Assembly (NCBI GenBank): GCA_016719895.1
Contig: JADJYG010000004.1
Coordinates: forward strand, 310,001-374,000
Direction: 5' to 3'
DNA length: 64,000 nucleotides
DNA from: Saprospirales bacterium
GTDB lineage: Bacteria > Bacteroidota > Bacteroidia > Chitinophagales > Saprospiraceae
A program made the position numbers and the translations under genes. Within the stretch, counting starts at the first letter, position 1. The number at the start of each line of letters is the position of its first letter. This document shows, in pieces, positions 9,058 through 18,925 of this stretch. Under the pieces are notes generated by a model that ran no database searches, was not told the DNA's origin, and saw only the letters and a list, made by a program, of their open reading frames with translations.

Positions 9058-12000
9058 ATGGCTTCCTTCCTTCGATACCTCCCAGTGCTCCTGATTGTTT
9101 TGATGTCCGGATGGCGCGCCACTGCGCAGGATTGCACCGCGATCATAAAAGAAAACAAGAAAATATCCGGACTCCAGATTGTGCGGACTGACCTGATAAC
9201 CATCGTAGTGCGCGGTGGTTATAATTATGGAATGGAGTTCTTTACCGACGAAAAAGGCATCTATGCGCGCATGACCTCTGTAGGGGGCATTGAGTTTAAC
9301 CAGGATGACCAAGTAGCCTTTGTCGATTTTACAGGCAAGGAACGCATATACAAGTTTGTTTCCCTGGGCGAAAAGGTGCCTGGAAATGTTCCGACACACC
9401 GAAACAACCTTCAAATGGACCTGGAGGCCATCCAATGGCTGGCAGGAACTACGATTACCGGGGTGAATTTGATTAACTTCGTTGACCGGCAGAAGTACAA
9501 GTTTACGATCAACCCGAATCGCCAAAGCGAATTCCGAAACCTTTGTGTGTGCTTTAGCAGCGTCCTGGAAGTTACCGCCATTAAAGATACCCCCGGCGCT
9601 GAAGTCGAACGCAAAACCAGACCGGGAGAATCTACTGCCGAAACCGCTCCCGGAACCTCCAAACCCGGACCCGCCACCGGAAAGCCCGCATCCGCATCCG
9701 GTTCCGCCAAACCCGCCCGTTCAACAACGGCTGCCGTCAGCGACGACGAAGTGACTAACCTGCGGGCCGAATTAGAACGCACCAAAGAAACCATCCGCGC
9801 GGAAATCAAGGCAGAAAGGGAAAAAATGGAAGCACTGCGCCTGCAGCTCCAGCAAGAGGTAGCCGAAGCGCGGGAGGCCGCCAATCAAAAAAAACTGGAA
9901 TACGCCAATGAAGTGCTGGAAGCCCGAAAGGCCAGCCTGATTGAAATCGAACGCAGCAAGACGGAAACCGCCGCCATCATCGCCCAAAACCGGAGCAAAG
10001 CCGATTCGGCCCTTTCCAAGATCAACCTGAGCGTGGAAGAAGAGCGGCGAAAGGCAGCTGAGGATATCCAAAAGGCCCGCCTGGCCTCCGCCGAAGAAGT
10101 GCAAAAAGCCCGTGAAAATGCCGCCAGGGAGCTGATTCTGATCAAAGAACGACTCGAACAAGCCAAACTGCAATACACGGATGAAGTCGCCACCGCCAGA
10201 GGCAATGCCGACGAGGAACTCAAACGTATACGGGACGAAAACGCCCGGGTCGTAACCGAAGCCCGCCAACGCGCCGAGCAGGAGAAAGGCCGGACCACCG
10301 AAGACGTCGTCACAGCCAAAAAATCGGCAGCGGAAGAAATCTTAAAAATCCGGGAGACTACAGCGAATGAAGTCGCCCAAACCAGGGAAAATGCCGTTTT
10401 GGAAAAACAACGGCTGGCCACCGAAGTGGCCGAGTCGCGCCGCAAAGCCGCGGAAGAACGTGCATTGCTGGAGCAAAACAGCGCTTCCGAAATGGCCGAA
10501 ATACGCGAAAATGTCGCCCGGCAGAAAGAAGCCAGCGCCTTGGAAGTTGCCGAAGCCAAAAAACGCGCCGCCGATGAGATCGAGCAAACACGGCGCGACG
10601 TGCAATTACAGCGGGAGAAGGCTGAAACCGAAAAGATCGACATTGCTAAAGCGGTGGTGGAAAGCCGCCAACGCGCTGCACAAAGTGTTCAACAAATACA
10701 AGAAGAGGCCAGCAAAATCATCCTGGAATCCCAAAACCGTGCACAGGCACAACGCGACTCTATCGCCACCACTGTCCTGACAGCCCGCCAACGCGCCGCT
10801 GAAGAGATCAGTAAAATTCAGGAGGAATTAGCGCGCACCGTTGCAGCGGCTAAAGAAAAAGAATCCAAGATCAAGCAGGAGAGCGCCGACGAAGTCCTAA
10901 AAGCCCGCGACCGCAGTCAGCAGGAAATCACCCGTGCCCAGGAAGAAGCGCGTACCAAGGTGCTCAGCGCCAACGCTAATGCCGATCAAGCACAGAAAAA
11001 ATACGCCGAAGAGGTGAGCACGGCAAAACAAACAGCAGATACGCGTATTGTGCAGATCCAACAGGAAGCCGCCACAACCATCGCCGAGGCAAAGAAAAAA
11101 CAACAGGATACGGCGTCGGCATCAGCCCAGGAAGTAGTGGCCAGCAGGGAAAAAGCCGCCGCTGAAATTGCCGCGGCAAAAGAACGGGCGGCAAAAGAAG
11201 TGGCTGCCGCGCGGGAGGCTGAGGTGCGCGCACAACAGGAGTCCGCCAATGCCGTGTCGGAAGCCCGCCGCCAAAGCGCACAAGCTATTGCTGCTATAAA
11301 AACCTCCGAGGCCGACACGGTCCGTATAGCCCGGGAAAATGCTGCACGGGAACGGCAGCGCCTCGCTTCCGAACTTGCGAGCGCCCGCGAACGCGCTGCC
11401 CAGGAAACGGCCACCTCCAACCAACAAGCCGCCGAGGAAATAAAAACAGCGAAGGAGAGTGCCGCAAAGGCGCGCCAGGAAAGCGCCGAGGCCATCGCCA
11501 AAGCAAAAGAAGAAGCCGCCGCCGGAGTCGCCGGCGCCCGGGAGTCCGCTGCGCGCGAAGTAGCCGCAGCAAAACAACAGGCCCTCGAAGCCATCGCCTT
11601 GGCGAAAAAGAAGCCGACGACCGAAAGGCGGAATTTGCAAAGACCGTTACGGAAGCGCAGGAACGCGCGCGCAAGGAAATGGAAGAAGGGCGTACGCAAG
11701 CCGCCGCCGAAGTGGCCGCCGCCCGAAAGGAATCGGAACAAAAGCGCCAACAATACGCTGCAGAAACCGAACAGGCGCGAACGAAATCGGCGGCTGAAGT
11801 GGCTGCCGCTCAAAAAGAAGCAACCGAAACCGTTTACAAGGCTAAGCAGGAGGCCGCCGCAAATATCGCGCAAACAAAAGCCGACGAAGCCGCGCGGATC
11901 GGCGAAGCCAAAAAAGAAAGTGCCGCCGAAATCGCCAGAACCAAATCCGAAAGTGCACAAATAGTAAAAGAAGAGCAACAAAAAACTGTCCAGGCCCAAC

Positions 12001-12146
12001 AACAATTGCTGCAAAAACAACAGGAACTCACACAGGCGCAACAACAGCTCAGCGCCATTCAGGCAGATATTCAAAAAACGCAGGCGGAGTTGCAACGCCT
12101 CCAGGAAGAGGCTAAAAAACAACAGAAGCAGAAAAGTAACAATTGA
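9058..12146 (+). CDS. Secreted giant hendecad coiled-coil protein (one-base frameshift)
   Basis: ATG 9058 starts a signal peptide (MASFLRYLPVLLIVLMSG, cleavage near ATAQD). Residues 25-165 form a cysteine-containing beta-rich domain I do not recognise; residues 170-225 are a Pro/Gly/Lys/Ala linker; from about 230 onward the protein is Ala/Glu/Lys/Arg-rich coiled coil with an 11-residue period (EAIAKAKEEAA, AGVAGARESAA, REVAAAKQQAL in succession). The frame breaks at the A5 run 11605-11609: the first frame turns Arg/Pro/Lys-rich and stops at 11964, while the other frame resumes as KEADDRKAEFAK and continues the coil to 12146. Joined, it has about 1,029 residues. A TTG at 8917 opens the frame earlier but would bury the signal peptide. 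The function is unknown. Confidence 0.8.
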
Positions 12147-12152
12147 ATCAAA

Positions 12153-12178
12153 CCAGGCTGAGGCTGCCTCAAGCCTGG
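12153..12178. terminator. Hairpin between convergent genes
   Basis: CCAGGCT (12153-12159) pairs with AGCCTGG (12172-12178), and inside it GAGG pairs with CCTC, giving an 11-bp stem with one bulged A. It lies between the coiled-coil gene and the convergent P-loop gene, and overlaps the latter's last codons. There is no clear T tract, so it may be a weak bidirectional terminator. Confidence 0.4.
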
Positions 12179-12732
12179 CGCGCAAAGGCTTCAATCGCAG
12201 AAAGCAATTCCTCCAACGGCATATCCTCGGTCAGCAAAAGGGTTGGTATCTTGCTCTGCTGCAGCCAGGCCGTTTCAGCCGCCCTGCTCCTGCGGTTGAG
12301 GCTTTCTGAATCGTACGCCTTAGCCCAGGTTATAAATTTTTCCAGCACGCCATGTAAGTCGCCTCCGATGGCCAGGCGCCCGGAGCCATATCGCGCAGTT
12401 TCCCTTGACCGGATGCGCGCCTCCCGCATGGTTGCAGGCAGCCAACGGTAAACAACGGCGTCGAAGCGCTCCAGCAACGAATCCCCCCATCCCAACAACG
12501 CCCCGCAAACAATATACTGCTCAGCTCCCTCGATATCCTGACGCAACAGCCGCAAGCGGTGCTCCGGATTCCGTTTACGCCGGTAAGGCAGGGAGTCGGT
12601 CGTGTACCAATAATAATCATCCGTATCAAAACAGGCATACTCCAGCCGTTGCGCCAAGGCACGGCCTAACGTAGTAACCCCCGAACCGGGAGCGCCAAAA
12701 ATATGAATGCGCTTAAAAAACATGCCCTGCAA
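12169..12732 (-). CDS. Adenylate-kinase-like P-loop NTPase
   Basis: A 187-residue protein with a Walker A loop GAPGSGVTT at about residues 14-22 and the FDTDDYYW segment that follows in small-molecule kinases related to adenylate and shikimate kinase. A later HRLRLLRQDI and a helical LID-like stretch rich in arginine (ARIRSRETARYG) suggest phosphoryl transfer. The substrate is unknown. An ATG at 12723 (MFFKRIHIFG) is an equally good start. It lies 20 bases downstream of the HtrA gene on the same strand, so they may be co-transcribed. Confidence 0.75.
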   Translation of the reverse strand: MQGMFFKRIHIFGAPGSGVTTLGRALAQRLEYACFDTDDYYWYTTDSLPYRRKRNPEHRLRLLRQDIEGAEQYIVCGALLGWGDSLLERFDAVVYRWLPATMREARIRSRETARYGSGRLAIGGDLHGVLEKFITWAKAYDSESLNRRSRAAETAWLQQSKIPTLLLTEDMPLEELLSAIEAFARQA

Positions 12733-12753
12733 ACAACCATTTCGCCCACGGCT

Positions 12754-14193
12754 TCACCGCCTTTTGCGAAAACGGTACGAGTAAAGGTCCGGCTCTCCTT
12801 CATAATAACCATCCAGCACGACGTGGTTATAGGCGTTTCGTACGCAATCGACGGCTTCCGGCACGGAACTGATCCGGTTTCCGTTCACACTGGTGATAAT
12901 AAAGCCGGGCTGCATGTTGGTTTCGAAAACGATACTTCCGCGGCGTACGCTGGTCACCAATGCGCCTTGTACCCGCGTTCGTTGTTTTTCTTCCCGAGAG
13001 AGCTCGCGCAAGGCAAAACCCAGGTCTTTTTCCAATTCATTTCCACTGGCCTTATTGGCCCCACCCGTGGTATTATTTTTGTCTTTAAGCAGAATATTGG
13101 TCCGGTTTCGTTTGCCATCGCGCCAATATTCCACCAAAATACGGTCGCCCGGGCGCAACCGGCCAACAAACTCCTGCAACTCCGGCGTACGGCGCGTGGG
13201 AGCGCTGTTCACGGCCAAAATGATATCGCCGGATTGCAAGCCCGCATCGGCCGCCGCACCATTTAAGTTCACGCGGGTCACCCGAACACCGTCAGCATTG
13301 GGCAATCCCATTTCCCGGGCCATTTCACTGTCCAGGTCCTCAATATTGACGCCCAAAAATGCACGCTGAACGTCGCCGAATTCCCGCAAATCCCGGATCA
13401 CTTTTTGGACTAAATTGGACGGTACCGCGAAGGAGTATCCCTCGTAACTACCCGATTCTGTAATAATAGCCGTGTTGATCCCGATCAACTCGCCGATTGT
13501 GTTCACGAGCGCGCCGCCGCTATTGCCTGGATTAACCGCTGCATCGGTTTGAATGAAAGATTCAATGCTGGTCACGCCGCCCAAAATATTGATATTGCGA
13601 CCTTTCGCGCTCACGATACCCGCCGTCACCGTGCTTTCCAGGTTGAAAGGGTTGCCCACTGCCAGCACCCACTCGCCAACACGTACCGAATCACTATTGC
13701 CAAACAACATAAAGGGCAGGTCAAATTCGTCGATTTTGAGCAATGCAATGTCTGTCGACGGGTCCGAACCTACCAGTTCCGCCAGGTATTCCCGTTTATC
13801 GGAAAGCGTTACTTTGATATCCTGACTGTTTTCTACCACATGGTGGTTGGTAACAATATAGCCATCGGGCGACATGATAACGCCGGAGCCGGACGATCCG
13901 GTAAGCGACGCATTTCCCCAAATACCGCCGCCGGTTTCCAGTAAGGCCCGGATATTTACGACCGCCGGTGTCGCCACTTCTGCCGCTATGGTAAAACTCG
14001 TTGGCGCTGCTGAATAAAATGTACTGCTGGAACGGGCATTAAACAATTTATCCACCAGGCCGGCATACCGCGCCCCGCCGGAGTCGACGGTGTTCCACAG
14101 CACCCGCCGCGGTTCTCCAAACTGACGGTACAGGAGTACAGACAACATGGCGCTCATAAGCGCTACCGAAAACAGCTGAACGAATTTTTTCAT
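12754..14193 (-). CDS. HtrA/DegP-type periplasmic serine protease
   Basis: A 479-residue protein from ATG 14193 (MKKFVQLF, then a single membrane or signal segment to about residue 22). The chymotrypsin-like domain has H118 in TNHHVV, D148 in STDIALLK and S225 in GNSGGAL, the full catalytic triad. Two PDZ domains follow (about 275-375 and 395-475), the first with GVNIEDL and GLQSGDIIL. DegP-type enzymes degrade or refold damaged envelope proteins. The frame is open to ATG 14232, but that start would put charged residues before the signal. Confidence 0.95.
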   Translation of the reverse strand: MKKFVQLFSVALMSAMLSVLLYRQFGEPRRVLWNTVDSGGARYAGLVDKLFNARSSSTFYSAAPTSFTIAAEVATPAVVNIRALLETGGGIWGNASLTGSSGSGVIMSPDGYIVTNHHVVENSQDIKVTLSDKREYLAELVGSDPSTDIALLKIDEFDLPFMLFGNSDSVRVGEWVLAVGNPFNLESTVTAGIVSAKGRNINILGGVTSIESFIQTDAAVNPGNSGGALVNTIGELIGINTAIITESGSYEGYSFAVPSNLVQKVIRDLREFGDVQRAFLGVNIEDLDSEMAREMGLPNADGVRVTRVNLNGAAADAGLQSGDIILAVNSAPTRRTPELQEFVGRLRPGDRILVEYWRDGKRNRTNILLKDKNNTTGGANKASGNELEKDLGFALRELSREEKQRTRVQGALVTSVRRGSIVFETNMQPGFIITSVNGNRISSVPEAVDCVRNAYNHVVLDGYYEGEPDLYSYRFRKRR

Positions 14194-14400
14194 GGACATA
14201 ATAAAACAGTTTCCCCTCCGGAACATCTGCAACCGGGAATACCAACAAGTCCCAATATCCCGGGCGCCCGGCTAACAGGACAATAAAGCCTGCAATTTGT
14301 TGAATTCACCGCAATTATTCGCATAAAAATCATGCCTCTTAACGCGCTTTAACATATCCAATCGCAAACTCTTTTGCATTTTCGCCCTAAATTAAGGTTT

Positions 14401-15219
14401 ATGGACTTCTGGAAGTACCAGGGCGCTGGCAATGATTTTGTATTGATGGATCAACGAAGCCGGAAATGGCTGGATCGTTCCGACACGGAAATAATAAAAC
14501 AATTGTGTGACCGGCATTTCGGTATTGGGGCTGACGGGCTCATTTTGCTGCAAACACACGCCAGGTATGATTTTGAAATGGTCTACTTCAACGCTGATGG
14601 CCGTGAAAGTAGTATGTGCGGCAATGGCGGGCGGTGTATCGTTGCATTCGCCCGCGATCTGGGTATACAACGGGCAAAATATCGCTTTTGGGCCATCGAC
14701 GGCGAGCACGAAGCTACTTTCGCGGCCGGAATAAGGGCCGAAACCAGGTGGGTGGAATTAAAAATGACCGACGTGCCACAAATGGACGCCGCAGCTGCGG
14801 AGCAAGCAGCCACCGCGTTTGTTTTGAACACCGGGTCGCCGCACTATGTGCGGTTTGTACCGGATTTATCCCAATACAACATCGTGCAGGAAGGCCGCGC
14901 AGTCCGCTATTCCGAACGCTTCTGCGAAACCGGCATTAATGTAAACCTGGTGCAGGCATTTCCGGATTATTTGGCCATTCGTACCTATGAACGAGGCGTG
15001 GAAGATGAAACGCTGGCCTGCGGCACCGGCGTCACGGCTGCGGCGCTGGCCTACCACCGGCAGTCCGGTCGTACTCCCGGCCAATCCAGCATCGATATCC
15101 AGGCCTTGGGGGGCGCCCTGCGAGTCCGGTATACCGCTCATTCGGACGGCTCATTTTCAGACATCTGGCTATGCGGCCCAGCCAAACGCGTATTCTCGGG
15201 TAATATCGAAATGAACTGA
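14401..15219 (+). CDS. dapF: Diaminopimelate epimerase
   Basis: A 272-residue enzyme that converts LL- to meso-diaminopimelate for lysine and peptidoglycan synthesis. Both catalytic cysteines are present: C73 in SSMCGNGGRC and C207 in LACGTGVTAAA. The N-terminal KYQGAGNDFV motif fixes the start at ATG 14401, although the frame is open from 14374. The next gene starts ten bases after its stop on the same strand. Confidence 0.98.
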   Translation: MDFWKYQGAGNDFVLMDQRSRKWLDRSDTEIIKQLCDRHFGIGADGLILLQTHARYDFEMVYFNADGRESSMCGNGGRCIVAFARDLGIQRAKYRFWAIDGEHEATFAAGIRAETRWVELKMTDVPQMDAAAAEQAATAFVLNTGSPHYVRFVPDLSQYNIVQEGRAVRYSERFCETGINVNLVQAFPDYLAIRTYERGVEDETLACGTGVTAAALAYHRQSGRTPGQSSIDIQALGGALRVRYTAHSDGSFSDIWLCGPAKRVFSGNIEMN

Positions 15220-15229
15220 ACACTTTGCT

Positions 15230-16375
15230 ATGTATCGCTTGATCCTTTTACTTCTTTTGCCAATTCTGCCGCAGGCATTGTTCAGCCAAACGGACTCGAT
15301 TTCTCTCCCTGCTGCTATCAGCAATGCCCGCCGGTCGCTGCTCCAGGCATTTGAAAACGATGACCGTCTGCAAGCGCAACGTTGGCTGGATTCCCTGCGC
15401 CGATTGGAAGACGGCCGCAACAGGACGCTCGAATGGGATGAGCGTTGGTTGTTTTACCTTTGGCTGGAAAACTATAGCCCGATGTTTTCGGAGGTTCGGG
15501 GGTTTACCCGTGGGATGGAGATGCAGTCATTTTATCAATCCAGGCCACCGGAAGATAGCCTTTTTATTCGTTTGGATACACGCCTGTTTAAGGAGCAGGC
15601 GTACCTCTTCGACCAAATCCGGAAAAGCGCGCTTAACCCGGAAGAACGCGCGTTTGCAACGTTGTTGTTAAACTACCTCCTTCGCCTCAGTACAGGAGAG
15701 CAAGCGGAAAAAGCGTTTGACGACCAGCTCAATGGTTTCTTAAAACAGTATCCTAATTCCACTTTTAAGCCATTTATCCGCGCCCGCATGTACAACAAAT
15801 TGCCACCTTCCGACTATGCTGTGGGAATTGACCTGCTGTTCCTGAATGGCAATTGGTCGGATGGACTGGAACGATCGTTCCGGCCGTTTTTTGGCGTCGA
15901 TATGGCCTTTTTGTATTGGCGGAAACGTATGAATGCTGCTTTTCGGTTCGCTATCGGCGGGCAGAAATTGTCGCGGGATGTAGTGGAGAATGGCTATGTC
16001 TGGCCTGAAAAAGATGGTTCCACATTTATCGCTGTTGAACTCGAAGGCGGTTACGACCTTTACAATAGGGCAAAATTGCGCATATTTCCGAGTCTGGGCG
16101 GTGGGGTTAGCAGTTTGCATCCGCCGGAAGAGGAAGATAACCCGAATCCGGATTATTACGATCATTTTAAATTCCATGGATGGCACCTTGTTGCCGCCAT
16201 TCAAGCCGATGTCAAACTCGGATCCGGTCAAAACAACGTGACGAGCTCTTACCATGGCTTGCGGGTACGAATAGGGCGCCGGTGGTTAAAATTGAGTGCG
16301 GATAATCCGGCTATACAAGGCAATATGTTTTTCTTTGCCGTCGGTTACACCATTTTCGGCAGGCAAGCCCGGTAA
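15230..16375 (+). CDS. Secreted protein of unknown function, probable outer-membrane C-terminus
   Basis: A 381-residue protein with a signal peptide (MYRLILLLLLPILPQALFSQ, cleavage after about residue 20). Residues 25-190 are helical and charged. Residues 195-381 alternate short strands and turns with aromatic residues (VGIDLLFLNGNW, AVELEGGYDLYN, GNMFFFAVGYTIFG), ending near an aromatic residue, like a small beta-barrel. I do not recognise a family. It sits between dapF and the NAPRTase-like gene, possibly as one transcript, but its role cannot be deduced. Confidence 0.7.
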   Translation: MYRLILLLLLPILPQALFSQTDSISLPAAISNARRSLLQAFENDDRLQAQRWLDSLRRLEDGRNRTLEWDERWLFYLWLENYSPMFSEVRGFTRGMEMQSFYQSRPPEDSLFIRLDTRLFKEQAYLFDQIRKSALNPEERAFATLLLNYLLRLSTGEQAEKAFDDQLNGFLKQYPNSTFKPFIRARMYNKLPPSDYAVGIDLLFLNGNWSDGLERSFRPFFGVDMAFLYWRKRMNAAFRFAIGGQKLSRDVVENGYVWPEKDGSTFIAVELEGGYDLYNRAKLRIFPSLGGGVSSLHPPEEEDNPNPDYYDHFKFHGWHLVAAIQADVKLGSGQNNVTSSYHGLRVRIGRRWLKLSADNPAIQGNMFFFAVGYTIFGRQAR

Positions 16376-16396
16376 AACAGGTGTAATGCTACCTTC

Positions 16397-17368
16397 ATGC
16401 CACCCGTACCCGCTTCTTTTGATTGGCTCTCCGACCTGACGCCCGCGGTCAATGCACAGGAATCCTGGCAAGCCGGCGCCTATGATCAGGAAAGTTTGTT
16501 TCACCTGGTATATCAACCCGAGGGACCCTTTGCCATTTCTTGCGGCGCCGGATTGTTGGCAGAACATATCCGGCGCTTCCGGTTCACGCCAGACATCATT
16601 CTCCGGATGGGTCAAATGAGGCAAGCCAGCGGCTATTCTTTTTTTACGGAAAGTTTTTTAAACCATCTCCAACGCATGCGTTTGCGGGTAAACGTGTGGG
16701 CTGCCCCCGAAGGAATGCTGCTTTTGCCTGGCGAGCCGCTTGCCATCCTGCGGGGGCCATTCGCCCAGGTTCAACTGATGGAATCCGCCTTGCGCTTGCT
16801 CGTCTGGCGGTCCACACAGTGGGCAACGCGGATCGCCCTGCAACGCTGGGACAAACAGAACTGGAACGAAGAAGATACCCCTGCGGCCCCGTCCCCCCCC
16901 CTGTCGACGTTCGACGGCTGGAAAATCCGGGCGGAATACATCGGCGGCGCTTTTTCGGATCAAATTATCGAAACGATCAAAACGCCCAGCCGGCCTGTGG
17001 GCGATTCGGAAGGGCTGGTATTGGTTTGGCGCGATGGCGCTGTACCACCGGATGCGCCCAAACCCCTGACCCAAATACGCCGCGTGTACCGCAGCAACCA
17101 TGCCCTTGGCGATATTTGGCTGACGCCGGAACAAGAAGAAAAGGCAAGCGTCAGTAAAACCAGCGCCGGTATAACGGATGCGCGCACCCACCGGCACAAA
17201 ACCCTGAAATTTACCCGGTTTCAAAACCTGTACCAGCCGCTGTTGGCGAAGGGCCATCCGGTGCTGCCCAACCAACGCCTGGCATACCTGCGCCAACGGA
17301 CCCTGAAGCAACTGGAAGCTTTTCACTTCGCCCCACTGCGGGAGTATCCGCACGGCTGGTGGGCCTAA
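16397..17368 (+). CDS. Nicotinate phosphoribosyltransferase-like protein lacking the catalytic core
   Basis: A 323-residue protein. Residues 15-150 follow the N-terminal part of NAPRTase: a Y-D-x-E-S-L-F-H start, FAISCGAGLLAEHI, FTESFLNHLQ, AAPEGMLLLPGEPL and LMESALRLLVWRSTQWATR. The segment that should come next, with the conserved DFG-x-RR(A) motif and most of the barrel, is replaced by a short low-complexity linker near residues 160-172. Residues 215-323 resemble the family's C-terminal region (QIRRVYRSN, then LLAKGHPVLPNQRLAYLRQRT). The normal length is about 400-490. Activity is therefore doubtful. No frameshift is evident; the frame is clean from 16397. Confidence 0.6.
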   Translation: MPPVPASFDWLSDLTPAVNAQESWQAGAYDQESLFHLVYQPEGPFAISCGAGLLAEHIRRFRFTPDIILRMGQMRQASGYSFFTESFLNHLQRMRLRVNVWAAPEGMLLLPGEPLAILRGPFAQVQLMESALRLLVWRSTQWATRIALQRWDKQNWNEEDTPAAPSPPLSTFDGWKIRAEYIGGAFSDQIIETIKTPSRPVGDSEGLVLVWRDGAVPPDAPKPLTQIRRVYRSNHALGDIWLTPEQEEKASVSKTSAGITDARTHRHKTLKFTRFQNLYQPLLAKGHPVLPNQRLAYLRQRTLKQLEAFHFAPLREYPHGWWA

Positions 17369-17523
17369 ACAACCAACTCACCCTCCCCCCAGGTCCGGTC
17401 AGTTCTGTTTATTGTACTTGAACATTGAAAATTGGGCATTTAAAATTGAACATTTCTAATTTAAAACTTCTTAAATAACGTGAGTCATGGCCCCGTAAAG
17501 GCACAAGTGGCTGTTCAGCCCCC

Positions 17524-18867
17524 CTACCCTTCCCCTGCCAGCGCTTTTTTAAAGGCGTCCAGGCACCTTTGCCGGGCAAAAGCATGCTCCACCAAAGGCT
17601 TGGGATACGCCGGCGTATCTATTTCCGGCACCCACTGCCGGATATAGCGGAGCTCAGGGTCGAATTTTTTAGCTTGTTCTGCCGGATTGAATATCCGGAA
17701 ATAGGGCGCCGCGTCCGTACCGCAGCCGGCGGCCCATTGCCAGCCGCCATTGTTGCTGGCCAGATCGTAATCGAGCAATTTTTGTGCAAAATATGCTTCG
17801 CCATGCCTCCAGTCAATGAGCAGATGTTTAGTCAAAAAGCTGGCGGTGATCATGCGCGCACGGTTGTGCATAAAACCGGTGGCCTGAAGTTCGCGCATTC
17901 CGGCATCTATGATCGGGTAACCGGTTTGACCGGCACACCAGCGCTGAAACTCTTCCGGCGCATTGCGCCAGGGCACCCGGGCATACTGTGGTTTAAAGGG
18001 CTGCTCCACCACCTTCGGAAAATGCGCCAGTATCTGGCTGTAAAAATCGCGCCAGATGAGCTCATTCAAATACGTTTCATTTAAAATACTGGCATGTCGC
18101 GCCTTCTCGCGTATACTGATCGTACCAAAACGGAAATGCACGCCCAGCCGGGAAGTACCGCCGGTCGCAGGGAAATCGCGCGTTTTGTCGTAGTTTCGGA
18201 TCAATCCGCGCGAGACGACGGGAGATGGAAAAGAAATGCCGGCTGGCTCAAAACCCAAATCACCCAAGCTGGGTACAGGCTGGGGCGCCATTTTATAGAA
18301 CCGGTCAACATACCGGTGGTTGGGATATGCCCGGAGGTAAAAAGAACCTGCCGTTGTGCCGGCAGGTTCGATCCGGCTGTTCAATTTGGTTTTCCATTTC
18401 CGGCTGTATGGCGTAAACACCGTGTATGGATGGCCGTCTTCCTTAAGCACCTCGTCTTTTTCAAAAATAACATGGTCCTTAAATGAATACAGCGGGATAC
18501 CTTTTTCCGCCAGGAGCGCCATGACACTGGCATCCCGCTGTATCGCATACGGTTCGTAATCCCGGTTCGTAAACACCGCAGCTACCGGGTATTTTTCTAA
18601 AATTTTGCGCCATACGGCTGGGGGTGAGCCGTGGGATACCACCAGGCTGCTACCCAAGCCCTGCAAGGATAGTCGTAGCCCATGAACGGCATGGAGGATG
18701 AACTCCACCCGGGCATCCCGGCGGCCGGGCAAGTCGTCCAGGATGTTCGTATCGAAAATAAAAAGCGGTAAAACCGGGTAACCGCTTTTTAAAGCGTGCC
18801 AGAGCCCGGCATTATCCTCGAGTCGAAGATCGCGGCGAAACCAAAAAATGGCAATTTGCTGGGACAT
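17524..18867 (-). CDS. phrB: Deoxyribodipyrimidine photolyase (cryptochrome/photolyase family)
   Basis: A 447-residue flavoprotein that uses blue light to repair pyrimidine dimers. The N-terminal domain begins IFWFRRDLRLEDN, typical of the antenna domain. The FAD domain has SRLGVHFRFGTIS, ELIWRDFYSQIL, GYPIIDAGMRELQATGFMHNRARM and DLASNNGGWQW, the class I signature including the tryptophans of the electron-transfer chain. The ATG at 18867 (MSQQIAIFW) is preferred to the upstream 18897. The neighbour upstream on the same strand is the AIM24 gene. Confidence 0.96.
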   Translation of the reverse strand: MSQQIAIFWFRRDLRLEDNAGLWHALKSGYPVLPLFIFDTNILDDLPGRRDARVEFILHAVHGLRLSLQGLGSSLVVSHGSPPAVWRKILEKYPVAAVFTNRDYEPYAIQRDASVMALLAEKGIPLYSFKDHVIFEKDEVLKEDGHPYTVFTPYSRKWKTKLNSRIEPAGTTAGSFYLRAYPNHRYVDRFYKMAPQPVPSLGDLGFEPAGISFPSPVVSRGLIRNYDKTRDFPATGGTSRLGVHFRFGTISIREKARHASILNETYLNELIWRDFYSQILAHFPKVVEQPFKPQYARVPWRNAPEEFQRWCAGQTGYPIIDAGMRELQATGFMHNRARMITASFLTKHLLIDWRHGEAYFAQKLLDYDLASNNGGWQWAAGCGTDAAPYFRIFNPAEQAKKFDPELRYIRQWVPEIDTPAYPKPLVEHAFARQRCLDAFKKALAGEG

Positions 18868-18925
18868 AACTATAGAACTCTGTTGCACCCTTAACACGAA
18901 TTGCCGGTATTGGTTTTAAGGTCGC

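Noticed and set aside
11602..11612. Programmed -1 frameshift as in dnaX
   Set aside because: The heptamer is G AAA AAG, not A AAA AAG, and I see no clear upstream Shine-Dalgarno or downstream stem at the site. A missing A is simpler.
17369..17523. AT-rich stretch with repeated TTGAACATT-like words
   Set aside because: Too short and irregular to call a repeat array or origin; no DnaA boxes recognised.
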